Positions 1-8,792 of a DNA stretch of 64,000 nt are shown in pieces (the stretch's first letter is position 1; the number at the start of each line of letters is the position of its first letter). The position numbers and the translations under genes were made by a program. This DNA is from Mesorhizobium sp. YM1C-6-2 (GTDB taxonomy: Bacteria > Pseudomonadota > Alphaproteobacteria > Rhizobiales > Rhizobiaceae): the NCBI RefSeq assembly GCF_003666685.1, contig NZ_RCIZ01000003.1, forward strand, positions 372,001 to 436,000, in the 5' to 3' direction. Under the pieces are notes generated by a model. The model had not been told where the DNA came from, made no database searches, and saw only the letters and a list, made by a program, of their open reading frames with translations.

Positions 1-117
1 CTGCCATGTTCCCCTCGAAGCTGGCTTTCCCCCAACTGCCCGCTGAAGGGACTATAGGGGGAATTGTCCGGGAACAACATGCAGTAGGCGACCCCGCGCC
101 AATTCTTGCGGGGAGGG

Positions 118-378
118 TTAAGTCATTCCGAGCGCGGCCATGTAGAGGTCGAGGATCGCCTCCGCTTCCTGCCGCTCGGCCTGGTCCTGCTTGCGCAGGC
201 GAATAATCTGTCGCACGGCCTTGGTGTCGAAGCCGGTGCCCTTCATCTCGGCATAGACTTCCTTGATGTCGTCGGCGATCGTCTTCTTCTCTTCCTCCAG
301 GCGCTCGATGCGCTCGATGAAGGCGCGCAACTGGCCGGCGGCCACGGTCTGGCTGGTCTCGGTGATCTCGTCGGCCAT
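118..378 (-). CDS. gapR: GapR family DNA-binding protein
   Basis: This 86-residue protein belongs to the GapR family (formerly DUF2312/UPF0335). In Caulobacter, GapR is a nucleoid protein that binds overtwisted AT-rich DNA and supports replication elongation; the same role is inferred here. The sequence is nearly all helix: a charged heptad stretch around residues 17-40 ([14 protein letters not shown]) and then the family signature [12 protein letters not shown] followed by RLRKQD. I start it at the ATG at 378, which has AGGAG seven bases upstream. The in-frame TTG just before it lacks that spacing. It is transcribed toward the left edge and 123 bp separate it from the DUF1244 gene upstream. 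Confidence 0.93.
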   Translation of the reverse strand: MADEITETSQTVAAGQLRAFIERIERLEEEKKTIADDIKEVYAEMKGTGFDTKAVRQIIRLRKQDQAERQEAEAILDLYMAALGMT

Positions 379-501
379 CAAATACTCCTGGCTATATATC
401 GGCGCGCGACTCGTACAGCGCGGCAGGCAGCGGTTCGATGCCTGAAGCGGATCGGAGGGTCAAGTGGCCAGATGTTTCCCTTCCGGGAGCGCCAGGTGCG
501 C

Positions 502-810
502 TCAGTGATCCCTGGGGCGATTGATCTCGAAGGCCGCCTTCTTCGCGTCGGAAGCCTCCGTCTGGTACTTCTGCTGCCATTCGGCATAGGGCATCCCATA
601 GACGATCTGCCGCGATTCGTCCTTGGAGAGCGACACGCCTTCCGCCTCGGCCGCTTCGCGATACCAGTTGGACAGGCAGTTGCGGCAGAAGCCGGCGAGG
701 TTCATCAGGTCGATGTTCTGAACGTCGGTGCGTTCGCGCAGATGCTCGACCAGGCGGCGGAAGGCGGCAGCCTCGAAATCGCGCTGCTGGGTCTCGGTGG
801 GGTCGGCCAT
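502..810 (-). CDS. DUF1244 family protein
   Basis: This is a 102-residue cytosolic protein of the DUF1244 family, which is widespread in proteobacteria and has no established biochemical role. The family signature is clear in the middle, with NLAGFCRNCLSNWYREAA-like sequence at about residues 42-60, including the CxxC pair, and GMPYAEWQ further on. The ATG at 810 has an AAGGAT element upstream. It is followed at 16 bp by the end of the amidohydrolase-like gene, which lies upstream on the same strand, so the two may be co-transcribed. No signal peptide or membrane segment is visible. Confidence 0.88.
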   Translation of the reverse strand: MADPTETQQRDFEAAAFRRLVEHLRERTDVQNIDLMNLAGFCRNCLSNWYREAAEAEGVSLSKDESRQIVYGMPYAEWQQKYQTEASDAKKAAFEINRPRDH

Positions 811-825
811 GGCGACGATCCTTCC

Positions 826-1632
826 CTAAATCAATGTCAGCGGCCCGGTCCGCGAGCCGTATTGCCTGACCTCATGTATATCGGGCCGGCGGTTGAGCGC
901 GTCAACGATGGGGGCGAGGCGGCCGGCCCATTCCTCGGCCCCGCCGTCGTCGGCGATCAGGTCCTGCCTGATCTCGAGCAGCGCATGAGCGAAACCGTTG
1001 ACGATGGCGTGGCGGTACATGGTGTCGCCGCGCAGCGCGCCGTCATAAGGTTCATTGTCGCCCACGATAAGCAGCGGGTCGGCGGCGAGCGCGTCGATCA
1101 GCGGGTGCGCCACGCGGTCGTCGAGGTCCCAGAGGACGCCTGCATGCCAGGGCCGGACGAAGCCCTGGAAAATCGGGGTGAAGGAGTGCACCGAGAAGAT
1201 GAAGGGTGCCTTGCCCGAGGCCGCGGCGACAGACGCGACCATCGCGCCTACCGCGTCGTGATAGGGCCGGTAGAAAAGGTCGAGCCGCCGCTCCCGCTCC
1301 TCCGGCGCCATAGGGTAGTTCGCCGGCACGACGGTGCCGTCATAGAGCTGGCGGATCAGCGTCGGATCGTCCTCGCCGCGGTTGGGGTCGATCAGGAGCC
1401 GCGAGAAGCCGGCGATCACCGCCGGTGCGCCGGTCAGCGCGGCCAGCTTCCGCGTCACCATCTCGACGCCGATGTCATAGGCGATGTGCCTGTCGAACTC
1501 GTTGGCCGGCAGGCCGAGATCGCCATATTCCTCCGGCAGGTCGCGGCGGGCGTGGTCGGCGACGAGCACAAGGCCGCTGGCGCGGTCGCCTTCAACGATT
1601 TCAAAAGGGGCAAAGACAGCCGTGCGGGTCAT
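826..1632 (-). CDS. N-formylglutamate amidohydrolase family protein
   Basis: This 268-residue protein belongs to the N-formylglutamate amidohydrolase (FGase) family, zinc-dependent hydrolases that include HutG-type enzymes releasing formate and glutamate in histidine breakdown. Supporting motifs are VADHARRDLP near residue 25, SRLLIDPNR near 77, IFSVHSFTP near 145 and GDNEPYDG near 193, with His and Glu/Asp residues at the places where the family binds metal. No hut genes lie nearby, so the substrate is uncertain and the protein may act on another N-formyl amino acid or peptide. The ATG at 1632 is the first start and aligns with the conserved N-terminus. Confidence 0.85.
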   Translation of the reverse strand: MTRTAVFAPFEIVEGDRASGLVLVADHARRDLPEEYGDLGLPANEFDRHIAYDIGVEMVTRKLAALTGAPAVIAGFSRLLIDPNRGEDDPTLIRQLYDGTVVPANYPMAPEERERRLDLFYRPYHDAVGAMVASVAAASGKAPFIFSVHSFTPIFQGFVRPWHAGVLWDLDDRVAHPLIDALAADPLLIVGDNEPYDGALRGDTMYRHAIVNGFAHALLEIRQDLIADDGGAEEWAGRLAPIVDALNRRPDIHEVRQYGSRTGPLTLI

Positions 1633-1825
1633 GGATTCACAATATGGAGCGGGAGCCGTGAACTTAGGGGTGGATCACCGCCACAATGCCGTTGTTTGGC
1701 CAAGCTTTTCAAGGAATTCTGAGGGGGGCGTCAAGATGCGCCGCGTGGGCATACTAATCGATTGGATACGGGTGGCTGCGCGCGTTGACATGCGACCCGA
1801 CTTTGCCGAAAAGGGGCGCCTGACG

Positions 1826-2344
1826 ATGCTTCTGAAACGAATAAGGGGTTCGAGGATGGCTTGTGCCGGTGGGCAACGCATTCGATTTGCGTCGTCCCTG
1901 CCGTTGCTTTTCCTCGCGATGATCGGCTTCTCGGCGATGGGTACGACAGAGACACGCGCGGATTTCCGCGTCTGCAACGCGACGCAGAATCTCGTCGGCG
2001 TCGGCATCGGCTATCGGGCCAAGGCGGGCTGGGTCACCGAAGGCTGGTGGCACATCGAGGGATCGAGCTGCAAGACGCTGATCGAGGGCCCGCTGTCATC
2101 CAGATTTTATTATCTTTATGCAGAAGACGCCGAGCGCGGTGGTCGCTGGGACGGCCCGATCAACATGTGCGTGGCCGAAAAAGAGTTCAAGATCGCCGGC
2201 GTCAACGACTGCTTCGCGCGCGGATTCCAGCGCGCCGGCTTCCAGGAATACGACACGGGTGAGCAGGCAAGCTGGATGGTTCAGCTGACCGACGAGCCCG
2301 CAACGGACGGCGAAGCCGCCGCCACGGGACAGACTACTCCATGA
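1826..2344 (+). CDS. Secreted DUF1036 protein
   Basis: This is a 172-residue protein with an N-terminal export signal followed by a DUF1036 domain. The hydrophobic core (SLPLLFLAMIGFSAM) sits at about residues 21-35. The mature part begins near ADFRVCNAT and carries the family features WVTEGWWHI and a set of cysteines likely to form disulfides in the periplasm. The function is unknown. The ATG at 1826 has AAGGGG nine bases upstream, and a second ATG at 1856 also has AAGGGG at good spacing, so the start is ambiguous by ten codons. Its TGA overlaps the ATG of pyruvate kinase (ATGA), which indicates translational coupling of a secreted protein to a glycolytic enzyme. Confidence 0.85.
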   Translation: MLLKRIRGSRMACAGGQRIRFASSLPLLFLAMIGFSAMGTTETRADFRVCNATQNLVGVGIGYRAKAGWVTEGWWHIEGSSCKTLIEGPLSSRFYYLYAEDAERGGRWDGPINMCVAEKEFKIAGVNDCFARGFQRAGFQEYDTGEQASWMVQLTDEPATDGEAAATGQTTP

Positions 2345-3816
2345 GACGAACCCGCAACGTCAAGATACTCGCAACGATAGGCCCGGCCTCCTCCGAAGAG
2401 GCCATGCTGAAAAGGCTGTTCGAAGCGGGCGCCGACGTCTTCCGCATCAATATGAGCCATACCGATCACGAGCTGATGCGCACGCTTGTTGCGCGTATCC
2501 GCTCGGTGGAGGAGGCGGTCGGCCGGCCGATCGGCATATTGGCCGACCTGCAGGGCCCCAAGCTGCGCGTCGGCAAATTCGCCAACGGCCGCGAAACGCT
2601 GAAACCCGGCCAGACGTTCACGCTGGACGACAATCCTGAGCCCGGCGACGCCTCGCGCGTCTACCTGCCGCATCCCGAAATCCTGCGCTCGGTCGAGCCG
2701 GGGCACCGGCTGCTGATCGACGACGGCAAGCTCGAACTGAGGGCTGTGACCTGCGACGGCAAGTCGATCGTGACGACGGTGGTGGCGGGAACGTCGATCT
2801 CGGACAAGAAGGGCGTCAGCCTGCCGGACACCGACCTGCCTGTCGGCGCGCTGACCGAGAAGGACAGGGCGGACCTCGACGCGGTGCTTGAAGCCGGCGT
2901 CGACTGGGTGGCGCTCTCCTTCATCCAGCGTCCCGACGACCTTGCCGAGGCGCGCAAGATCGCGCGTGGCCGGGCGCTGCTGATGTCGAAGATCGAGAAG
3001 CCGCAGGCGGTGGCCCGGCTGGCCGAGATCATCGATCTCTCCGACGCGCTGATGGTGGCGCGGGGCGACCTCGGCGTCGAGATGCCGCTCGAGGCGGTGC
3101 CGGGTATCCAGAAGCAGATCACGCGCGCTGCCCGCCGCGCCGGCAAGCCGGTCGTGGTGGCGACGCAGATGCTCGAATCGATGATAACCGCGCCGGTGCC
3201 GACGCGCGCCGAAGTGTCCGACGTGTCGATCGCCGTCTTCGAGGGCGCCGACGCAGTCATGCTGTCGGCCGAATCCGCCGCCGGCGCCTATCCGGTCGAA
3301 GCGGTGGCGACGATGGACAAGATAGCCACCAAGGTGGAGACCGATCCGCTCTATGCAGGCATCATAAACGCGCAGCGCTCCAAGCCGGAAGCGACGGGCG
3401 CCGACGCCATCTCGCTGGCGGCGCGGGAAATCGCAGAGACGCTGAAGCTGTCGGCGATCGTCACCTACACGGCTTCCGGTACGACGGGCCTGCGCGCCGC
3501 CCGCGAACGGCCGCAGGTGCCGATCATCGCCCTGTCGCCGATCGTCAATACGGCGCGGCGCATGTCGCTTCTGTGGGGTACGCATTGCGTCGTGTCGCCG
3601 GACGCCCGCGATCTCGACGACATGGTCGACCGGGCGTGCCGGATCGCGCATGAGGAGAATTTCGGCAAGAAGGGCGACCGCATCATCATCACCGCGGGTG
3701 TGCCGCTGCGGACGCCGGGCTCCACCAACATGCTGCGCATCGCCTATATCGGCATCGACGAGGGCTCGGTCGATCCCGAGCGCGGCAAGATCACGCCACA
3801 GAAAGCTCCCCGCTAG
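2341..3816 (+). CDS. pyk: Pyruvate kinase
   Basis: Pyruvate kinase converts phosphoenolpyruvate and ADP to pyruvate and ATP, the last step of glycolysis, in the cytosol. At 491 residues it is of normal bacterial length. Recognisable parts are RNVKILATIGPAS at the N-terminus, FRINMSH near residue 36, LADLQGPKLRVGKF near 66, the active-site lysine region SKIEKPQ near 218, the metal and PEP loop MVARGDLGVEMP near 239, and ATQMLESM near 275. The C-terminal allosteric domain is complete. It starts inside the stop codon of the DUF1036 gene and ends 26 bp inside the convergent hydrolase gene, so the two 3' ends overlap. Confidence 0.97.
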   Translation: MRRTRNVKILATIGPASSEEAMLKRLFEAGADVFRINMSHTDHELMRTLVARIRSVEEAVGRPIGILADLQGPKLRVGKFANGRETLKPGQTFTLDDNPEPGDASRVYLPHPEILRSVEPGHRLLIDDGKLELRAVTCDGKSIVTTVVAGTSISDKKGVSLPDTDLPVGALTEKDRADLDAVLEAGVDWVALSFIQRPDDLAEARKIARGRALLMSKIEKPQAVARLAEIIDLSDALMVARGDLGVEMPLEAVPGIQKQITRAARRAGKPVVVATQMLESMITAPVPTRAEVSDVSIAVFEGADAVMLSAESAAGAYPVEAVATMDKIATKVETDPLYAGIINAQRSKPEATGADAISLAAREIAETLKLSAIVTYTASGTTGLRAARERPQVPIIALSPIVNTARRMSLLWGTHCVVSPDARDLDDMVDRACRIAHEENFGKKGDRIIITAGVPLRTPGSTNMLRIAYIGIDEGSVDPERGKITPQKAPR

Positions 3817-4849
3817 GTTCCGTCGCCGCGCAGCCAGCGCCGAACCGGTCGTCGGCGATACGCGCTTCGACGGTCCTGCCCATCGACTGAAGGTCATGCG
3901 GCCGGCCGGCGAGTTTCTCGATCGCCGAGACGACGAGGTCGGGCGCTATCCAGTCCGGCTTGTGGCCGAGATTCTCGATCCAGACCAGCTCCGCGCCGGA
4001 AATGTCGCGCGCCAGCCCGAGCGAATGGACTTCCTCATAGACCACCGTGTCGGCATCGCCAGAGATCACCACGGTCGGCGCGGCGATCTCGCGGTAGCGC
4101 GGGGCATTGGCGAGCGCGAAACGGTAGAGGCCATCGACATCCGCGGCGTTGGCCCGGAACGCCCGCGGCCTGAGCACCAACGGAATCTGGGCGCGCGACA
4201 GGTAGTTTTCGGGCACCGCATTGGGCGCGAAGACACAGGTGACGGCGGGCCCGATGCGCGTTGAGCCGGCGAGGCTGGCGGCAGTTTCGGAAAACAGCCA
4301 GCCGAGAACCGGCAACATGGTCAGGTGATAATACCAGGAGGTCTTCCCGCCGGGCCAGGGATGGGTCGCGGCCGACAGAAACAGCAGGCCCTTCGTCCTT
4401 TCCGGATAGGCGAGCGCGAACGCAGCGGCGACCGAGCCGCCGAAGGAATGGCCGACGACGATGGCGGGGCCGACGCCCAGCCGATCCATCAGGCCGGCGA
4501 TCAGGGCGGCCTGTTCGAATTGTTCCTCATGGCCCTTGCTGCGCCCCGACCAGCCATGGCCGGGGCGGTCGACGAAAAGCATCTCCGCCTTGCCCTCCAG
4601 AAGCGGCCTCAGGGGTACCATCTGGTCGTTGAGGTTGGCGCTCGCGCCATGGATGAAGACCACCGGCGGAAGTTCCGATCCTTCGGGCGCCGGGACATGA
4701 ACATGGTGCAGCAGCACGCCTTCCACCTCGGCAAAGCCGCCGACGGGTGGGTGGCGCCGCTCGATCAGCCAGGCGTTGACGCGCGTCATGGTGGCTAGCA
4801 GCAGGAGCAGCGCGATCAGAAGCGCGAACGCGACGACGAGGAGATGCAT
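3791..4849 (-). CDS. Alpha/beta hydrolase with N-terminal membrane anchor
   Basis: This 352-residue protein has one N-terminal hydrophobic helix (residues 3-20, LLVVAFALLIALLLLLAT) and then an alpha/beta-hydrolase fold. The oxyanion region is VVFIHGASANLNDQ near residue 64, the nucleophile elbow is VVGHSFGGS near residue 133 (Ser is the nucleophile), a likely acid is in VVISGDADTVV near 263, and the catalytic His is in ENLGHKPDW near 296. The substrate cannot be deduced; esterase, lipase or epoxide hydrolase are all possible. Its last 26 bp overlap the end of pyk on the opposite strand. Confidence 0.85.
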   Translation of the reverse strand: MHLLVVAFALLIALLLLLATMTRVNAWLIERRHPPVGGFAEVEGVLLHHVHVPAPEGSELPPVVFIHGASANLNDQMVPLRPLLEGKAEMLFVDRPGHGWSGRSKGHEEQFEQAALIAGLMDRLGVGPAIVVGHSFGGSVAAAFALAYPERTKGLLFLSAATHPWPGGKTSWYYHLTMLPVLGWLFSETAASLAGSTRIGPAVTCVFAPNAVPENYLSRAQIPLVLRPRAFRANAADVDGLYRFALANAPRYREIAAPTVVISGDADTVVYEEVHSLGLARDISGAELVWIENLGHKPDWIAPDLVVSAIEKLAGRPHDLQSMGRTVEARIADDRFGAGCAATEPSGELSVA

Positions 4850-4901
4850 GGAGGCCGGGCAGAATCCTTGAGACGACGATACCGGTCGCGGTGGGGCGCG
4901 G

Positions 4902-5507
4902 TCAGATGCCTTCGCCGGCGAGTTCTTCCGACAGCGTCGCCACTTCGTCCTGGGCGCTGCGCATCATCGGGTAGATATCGAGCACGCGCTGCCATGCCTG
5001 CAGCGCGAGCTCGTCGCGGCCGGTGTTCTTCATGATCTGCCCCATGCCCGACAGCGCGCCGAAGTGGCGGGGCTCAAGCTGCAGCGTATGGCTGATGTCG
5101 GCCATCGACTTGGCGTAGTTCTGCATCATGAAATGCACGGTGGCGCGGCGGTTCCATCCCTCGGCATAGGTCGGCTCCATGGTCACCACCTGGTCGAGGA
5201 AATCGAGCGCAACGTCGAACTTCTTGCCCTCCATCGCCGTCTGCGACCAGGTCATCATCAGGTCGATGGAAGCGCTGCCGGAGTGGTTCCATTCCTCGGA
5301 GATGCGGGAGGCGATGCGCTCGGCAGCCTTTTCGTTGCGCTCGCGCTTGAGCTGACCGAACAGCGCGTCGAGGCGGTTTCCGGTCGCGGCTTCCGTGGTC
5401 GCGGCGGCAGCCGGCTTTTCCGAGGCGGCGTCCGGTTCGGCGGCAAGAGCCGGGGAAAGGGTGGCGGCTGTCAGGGCAGCGGCGCAAAAGGCAGAAAAAA
5501 TCCGCAT
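4902..5507 (-). CDS. Secreted TPR-repeat protein
   Basis: This protein of about 201 residues has a signal peptide (MRIFSAFCAAALTAATLSP, then ALAAEP) and an Ala/Glu-rich linker. Two to three tetratricopeptide repeats follow: the helices around ALDFLDQVVTMEPTYAEGW and KSMADISHTLQLEPRHFGAL show the usual TPR spacing of Ala, Leu and Pro. TPR modules bind proteins, and this one should act in the periplasm; the partner is unknown. I place the start at the ATG at 5507, because it gives a compact signal peptide. An ATG eight codons upstream (5531) is possible but lacks a visible Shine-Dalgarno sequence. Confidence 0.85.
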   Translation of the reverse strand: MRIFSAFCAAALTAATLSPALAAEPDAASEKPAAAATTEAATGNRLDALFGQLKRERNEKAAERIASRISEEWNHSGSASIDLMMTWSQTAMEGKKFDVALDFLDQVVTMEPTYAEGWNRRATVHFMMQNYAKSMADISHTLQLEPRHFGALSGMGQIMKNTGRDELALQAWQRVLDIYPMMRSAQDEVATLSEELAGEGI

Positions 5508-5586
5508 GCGCGAGAATCTATTCCCGCGCATGGAAACGTCAAACTGAATTTTTTGTGTGACCGCAGTCGAAGGACCGCGCTCCCGA

Positions 5587-5712
5587 TCAGCCCTGGCGCG
5601 CCTTGTAGCGCGGAGCGGTCTTGTTGATCAGGTAGATGCGGCCCTTGCGGCGAACCAGCTGGTTGTCGCGATGGCGAGCCTTGAGGGCCTTGAGCGAATT
5701 CTTGATCTTCAT
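5587..5712 (-). CDS. rpmJ: 50S ribosomal protein L36, zinc-free type
   Basis: A 41-codon gene reading [20 protein letters not shown] and ending in YKARQG. It is ribosomal protein L36 of the large subunit. The zinc-ribbon cysteines of the classical form (CxxC...C...H) are absent, so it is the zinc-independent (YkgO-like) type and longer than the 37-38 residue zinc form. It is highly basic as expected. It is transcribed leftward as a single gene between the TPR-protein gene and the divergent LprI-like gene, with a 183 bp leader region. Confidence 0.95.
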   Translation of the reverse strand: MKIKNSLKALKARHRDNQLVRRKGRIYLINKTAPRYKARQG

Positions 5713-5731
5713 GGTTCTGGCCTGTCGAATG

Positions 5732-5776
5732 GGCCCAAATCCGGGCCGAACATAAAGGCGCGCCCAAGAGCGCGCC
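5732..5776 (-). promoter_or_regulatory. Two hairpins in the rpmJ leader
   Basis: Two inverted repeats lie just upstream of rpmJ. One is GGCCC/GGGCC with a six-base loop at about 5732-5747. The other is GGCGCGC (5757-5763) and GCGCGCC (5770-5776) with a six-base loop. They could fold in the rpmJ leader RNA and control its expression, or be part of a terminator. No T-tract follows on either strand. The function is not shown. Confidence 0.3.
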
Positions 5777-5895
5777 CTGAATTTGCGAAAGGCTCATAAA
5801 CGAGGAGTATCGCCTGTGTCAACCGCGCGGCCTTCGTGGGCGCTTGCCGGCCCGTGATGCCGGCCATAACCTGATGTCCTTGCTGGAGAAACGAG

Positions 5896-6306
5896 ATGCG
5901 CGCGATCTTCCTTGCCTTCCTCCTGTCCGTCCTCGGCCAATCCGTCCAGGCCATGGCGCAGGAATGCGACCCTTCCGACGAGAGCCAGGCCGGCATGAAT
6001 ATCTGCGCCAATGCCGAATACCGGGCGGCCGACGCCAAGCTGAACAAGGCGTATGGGGAGATCATCAGGCGGCTGGCCGAGGATGCTGGAGCCAAGAAGC
6101 TGCTGCAGAAGGCGCAGCGCGACTGGATCGCCTTCCGCGACGCGGAATGCGCCTTCTCGACCGACGGCAGCAAGGATGGGTCGATCTACCCCATGCTGAA
6201 GTCGCAATGCCTTGCCGGACTGACGACCGCCAGGACGGAACAGCTTTCCGGCTACCTGAATTGCGAGGAAGGCGATCTGAGCTGCCCGGTGCCGCCGGCG
6301 CAATAG
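5896..6306 (+). CDS. LprI-like lysozyme-inhibitor-domain protein (DUF1311)
   Basis: This 136-residue secreted protein has a clear signal peptide (residues 1-22, ending QAMAQ). It carries the DUF1311/LprI domain, found in Mycobacterium LprI, a lysozyme inhibitor, and in many proteobacterial proteins of unknown role. Typical features are CxxxxESQAGMNICA, AYGEIIRRL, LQKAQRDWIAFRDAEC and conserved cysteines likely forming disulfides. The ATG at 5896 has GGAGAA upstream. It stands alone and ends 58 bp before the convergent purK. Direct evidence for lysozyme inhibition is lacking. Confidence 0.85.
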   Translation: MRAIFLAFLLSVLGQSVQAMAQECDPSDESQAGMNICANAEYRAADAKLNKAYGEIIRRLAEDAGAKKLLQKAQRDWIAFRDAECAFSTDGSKDGSIYPMLKSQCLAGLTTARTEQLSGYLNCEEGDLSCPVPPAQ

Positions 6307-6363
6307 GCGCGTTTTCGCCTCTCCGTCTGCGAAGCCGCTGCGCCTTTCCTGGAATCGCTATGG

Positions 6364-7452
6364 TCAGGCGCGGGGACGGATGCGGGTGAAATGGCCCATC
6401 TTGCGACCGGGCCGGGCCTCGGCCTTGCCGTAGAGGTGGAGCAGGAGATCCGGCTCGGCCAGCAGGGCGAGCGCGCGCGTCACATCGTCGCCGATGAGAT
6501 TCTCCATCACGCTATCGGAGTGGCGTGCGCCGTCGCCGAGCGGCAGACCGGCGATTGCGCGGATATGCTGCTCGAATTGCGAGACGGCGCAGGCAGCCTC
6601 TGTCCAATGGCCGGAATTGTGGACACGCGGCGCGATCTCGTTGACCAGAAGCGAGCCGTCGGCCAGCGCGAAAAACTCGACGCCGATGACGCCGACATAG
6701 TCGAGCGCCTCGAGGATGGCGAAGGCGTTGCGGCCGGCCAGCTCGGCGGTTGCCGGCGAGACGGCGGCAGGCACGGTGGACGAGTGCAGGATGCCGTCGC
6801 GGTGGACGTTCTCGGCCGGATCGTAGGCGGCGAGCGATCCATCCCTGCCGCGCGCCGCGATGACGGAAATCTCGCGCTCGAAGGATACCAGCGATTCGAG
6901 GATCAGCGGCACGCCGCCCATCGCGGCATAGGCTCCGTCGACGTCGCCGGCGAAATCCCGGAACAGGCGCTGGCCCTTGCCGTCATAGCCGAGGCGACAG
7001 GTCTTCAGCACGCCGCTGCCCCCGAAATCGGAAAGGGCCGAGGCAAGGTCGGCATCGCTGTCCACAGGGACAAAATCGGCGGTGGATATGCCGATGCCGT
7101 TCAGGAAGCGCTTCTCCACCAGCCTGTCCTGGCTGACTTCAAGCGCTTTCGGCGGCGGGAAGACCGCAACCTGCCGGGCCAGCCGGTCGGCTGCCGCGAC
7201 CGGCACGTTCTCGAATTCATAGGTGACGACGGCAGACAGGCCGGCCAGTTCGGCCAAAGCCGCGGGGTCGTCATAGGCGGCGACGATCTGGCGGTTGGCA
7301 AGCTGTGCGGCGGGGCAGTCCGCCTGCGGCTCCAGCACCGCCGTACGGTAGCCCAGCCTGGCGGCGGCCATCGCCAGCATGCGCCCGAGCTGGCCGCCGC
7401 CGATGATGCCGATGGTCGAGCCTGTCGGGAGCGGGCCGGGGGTGCTGGTCAT
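6364..7452 (-). CDS. purK: N5-carboxyaminoimidazole ribonucleotide synthase
   Basis: PurK uses ATP and bicarbonate to carboxylate aminoimidazole ribonucleotide to N5-CAIR in de novo purine synthesis. The 362-residue protein has the PreATP-grasp start [15 protein letters not shown] (residues 12-26), the ATP-grasp fold with [13 protein letters not shown] near residue 150, VSFEREISV near 188 and GVIGVEFF near 257, and the family motif [14 protein letters not shown] near 271. It is downstream of purE and overlaps it by four bases, so the two are a translationally coupled pair. The pairing fits a pathway that passes through N5-CAIR. Confidence 0.97.
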   Translation of the reverse strand: MTSTPGPLPTGSTIGIIGGGQLGRMLAMAAARLGYRTAVLEPQADCPAAQLANRQIVAAYDDPAALAELAGLSAVVTYEFENVPVAAADRLARQVAVFPPPKALEVSQDRLVEKRFLNGIGISTADFVPVDSDADLASALSDFGGSGVLKTCRLGYDGKGQRLFRDFAGDVDGAYAAMGGVPLILESLVSFEREISVIAARGRDGSLAAYDPAENVHRDGILHSSTVPAAVSPATAELAGRNAFAILEALDYVGVIGVEFFALADGSLLVNEIAPRVHNSGHWTEAACAVSQFEQHIRAIAGLPLGDGARHSDSVMENLIGDDVTRALALLAEPDLLLHLYGKAEARPGRKMGHFTRIRPRA

Positions 7453-7946
7453 TGCGCGTCGGAGGGAGCGTCGGCGACCTTGGCCGTCTGCGCCGCGCGG
7501 AACGAATCAAGCCGCCTGGCAAGCGCCGAATCAGAGAGCGCGAGCACGGCCGCGGCCAAAAGAGCCGCGTTGACCGCGCCGGCCCGCCCGATGGCGAGCG
7601 TGCCGACCGGGATGCCGGCCGGCATCTGGACGATGGAAAGCAGCGAGTCCTGGCCGGAAAGCGCCTTTGATTCGACCGGCACGCCGAACACCGGAAGCGG
7701 CGTCAGCGCCGCCGTCATGCCAGGCAGATGGGCGGCGCCGCCGGCGCCGGCTATGATGACGCTGTAGCCTGCGGCCTTGGCGCCCTTGGCGAACTCGTAG
7801 AGCCGGTCCGGCGTGCGGTGCGCCGAGACGATCTTCCGGTCATGGCTGATGCCAAGCGCGGCGAGAGTCTCGGCGGCATGGCGCATGGTCGCCCAGTCGG
7901 ACTGGCTGCCCATGATGATGGCGACGTCGGCACGCTTGTCGTTCAA
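7449..7946 (-). CDS. purE: N5-CAIR mutase
   Basis: PurE class I moves the carboxyl group of N5-CAIR to give CAIR, the step after PurK. The 165-residue protein has the substrate loop IIMGSQSDW at residues 10-18, SAHRTPDRL near 42, [13 protein letters not shown] near 64 and [11 protein letters not shown] near 86. The start is TTG at 7946, with the GGGGGA element of the upstream sequence at suitable spacing; no upstream ATG is in frame. It is the first gene of the purE-purK pair. The protein is complete, with a C-terminal tail of alanines and charged residues. Confidence 0.96.
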   Translation of the reverse strand: MNDKRADVAIIMGSQSDWATMRHAAETLAALGISHDRKIVSAHRTPDRLYEFAKGAKAAGYSVIIAGAGGAAHLPGMTAALTPLPVFGVPVESKALSGQDSLLSIVQMPAGIPVGTLAIGRAGAVNAALLAAAVLALSDSALARRLDSFRAAQTAKVADAPSDAQ

Positions 7947-8019
7947 CGGAAATCCCCCGGCAACGGTCGCGGATTAGTTCAATTCGCCCGGTATCGCAAG
8001 AATCTCGGCAAGCCGCGAA

Positions 8020-8223
8020 TCAGGCGATGATGTCGGGGATGATCCTGTCTTCCAGGTTCTTCATCCTGTCTTTGACGGCGAGCTTCTTCTTCTTCATGCG
8101 CTGGATCTGCAGCGGATCGCAACCGGTGGCGATCATGGCGTTGATCGCCGCGTCGAAGTCGGTGTGATCCTGCTTGAGCTTGGCGTATTCCAGGCGAATT
8201 TCGGTCTGTTCCTGGTCCGACAT
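8020..8223 (-). CDS. YdcH family small protein (DUF465)
   Basis: This 67-residue cytosolic protein matches the YdcH/DUF465 family, short two-helix coiled-coil proteins of unknown function. It contains the typical pattern EIRLEYAKLKQDHTDFDAAI, a CDPLQIQRMKKKKLAVKD helix and a conserved basic cluster. I start it at MSDQEQ (ATG at 8223), because longer readings give an Arg-rich extension outside the family. It is divergent from a second YdcH-like gene at 8464. Confidence 0.87.
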   Translation of the reverse strand: MSDQEQTEIRLEYAKLKQDHTDFDAAINAMIATGCDPLQIQRMKKKKLAVKDRMKNLEDRIIPDIIA

Positions 8224-8463
8224 GGCTACCATTCTGCGGGGTTTCGGGCGCGATAGGCGCCAATCCGGGAAGGTCCGGAAGCGAAGAGCACCGGCGCGCA
8301 GCGCCATAGCACATTTCGGTGCTCACGTGAATGCTACCATGTCGCGTTCGACACCGAAGCCATAAGGTGGCAAAATGTCTTCGTACCGTCATAGGCGGAA
8401 CCAGCGGTGGATGCCGTCTGTTGCGGTTTGCAATCGAGGAAATCATGAAAGGGAGAACCAATC

Positions 8464-8643
8464 ATGTCTCTTGCCAACCATCTTGAAGAGCTGCAGCGGA
8501 AGCACGGCGATATCGAGCGCGAGATTGACGAAGCATTGCTTCATCCGTCAGTCGACGATCTCGAAATCGCCAATCTCAAGCGGCGCAAGCTGGCCATCAA
8601 GGACGAGATTGAAAAATTGAAGGCACATCCCACGAAACACTGA
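8464..8643 (+). CDS. Second YdcH-like small protein (DUF465)
   Basis: A 59-codon gene, MSLANHLEELQRKHGDIERE and onward, ending HPTKH. The heptad-rich helices and the central NLKRRKLAIKDEIEKL stretch place it with YdcH/DUF465. The ATG is preceded by AAGGGAGA at good spacing, which supports translation. It faces away from the other YdcH gene across 240 bp. The function is unknown; the pairing of two related small coiled-coil proteins suggests they might associate. Confidence 0.85.
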   Translation: MSLANHLEELQRKHGDIEREIDEALLHPSVDDLEIANLKRRKLAIKDEIEKLKAHPTKH

Positions 8644-8792
8644 CAAACAGCTATCGGCACATAATCTGTCCGCCGGCGGCGTGCCCGCGTCGCCGGACAA
8701 GCATCTCGATTTTGATCTGTGGAGCCGCTGCGGAGCGACGCATCCAGATCATCGAACCTTCGATTGCAGAACGCTCGATCCAGCGAGCGCGG

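Noticed and set aside
106-1722. A long plus-strand open frame over the first 1.7 kb
   Set aside because: It lies opposite gapR, DUF1244 and the amidohydrolase-like gene and has no known family; it is an artefact of high GC content.
2281-3897. A 538-codon minus-strand frame over pyk
   Set aside because: It is antisense to a clear pyruvate kinase and is Arg/His-rich low-complexity sequence.
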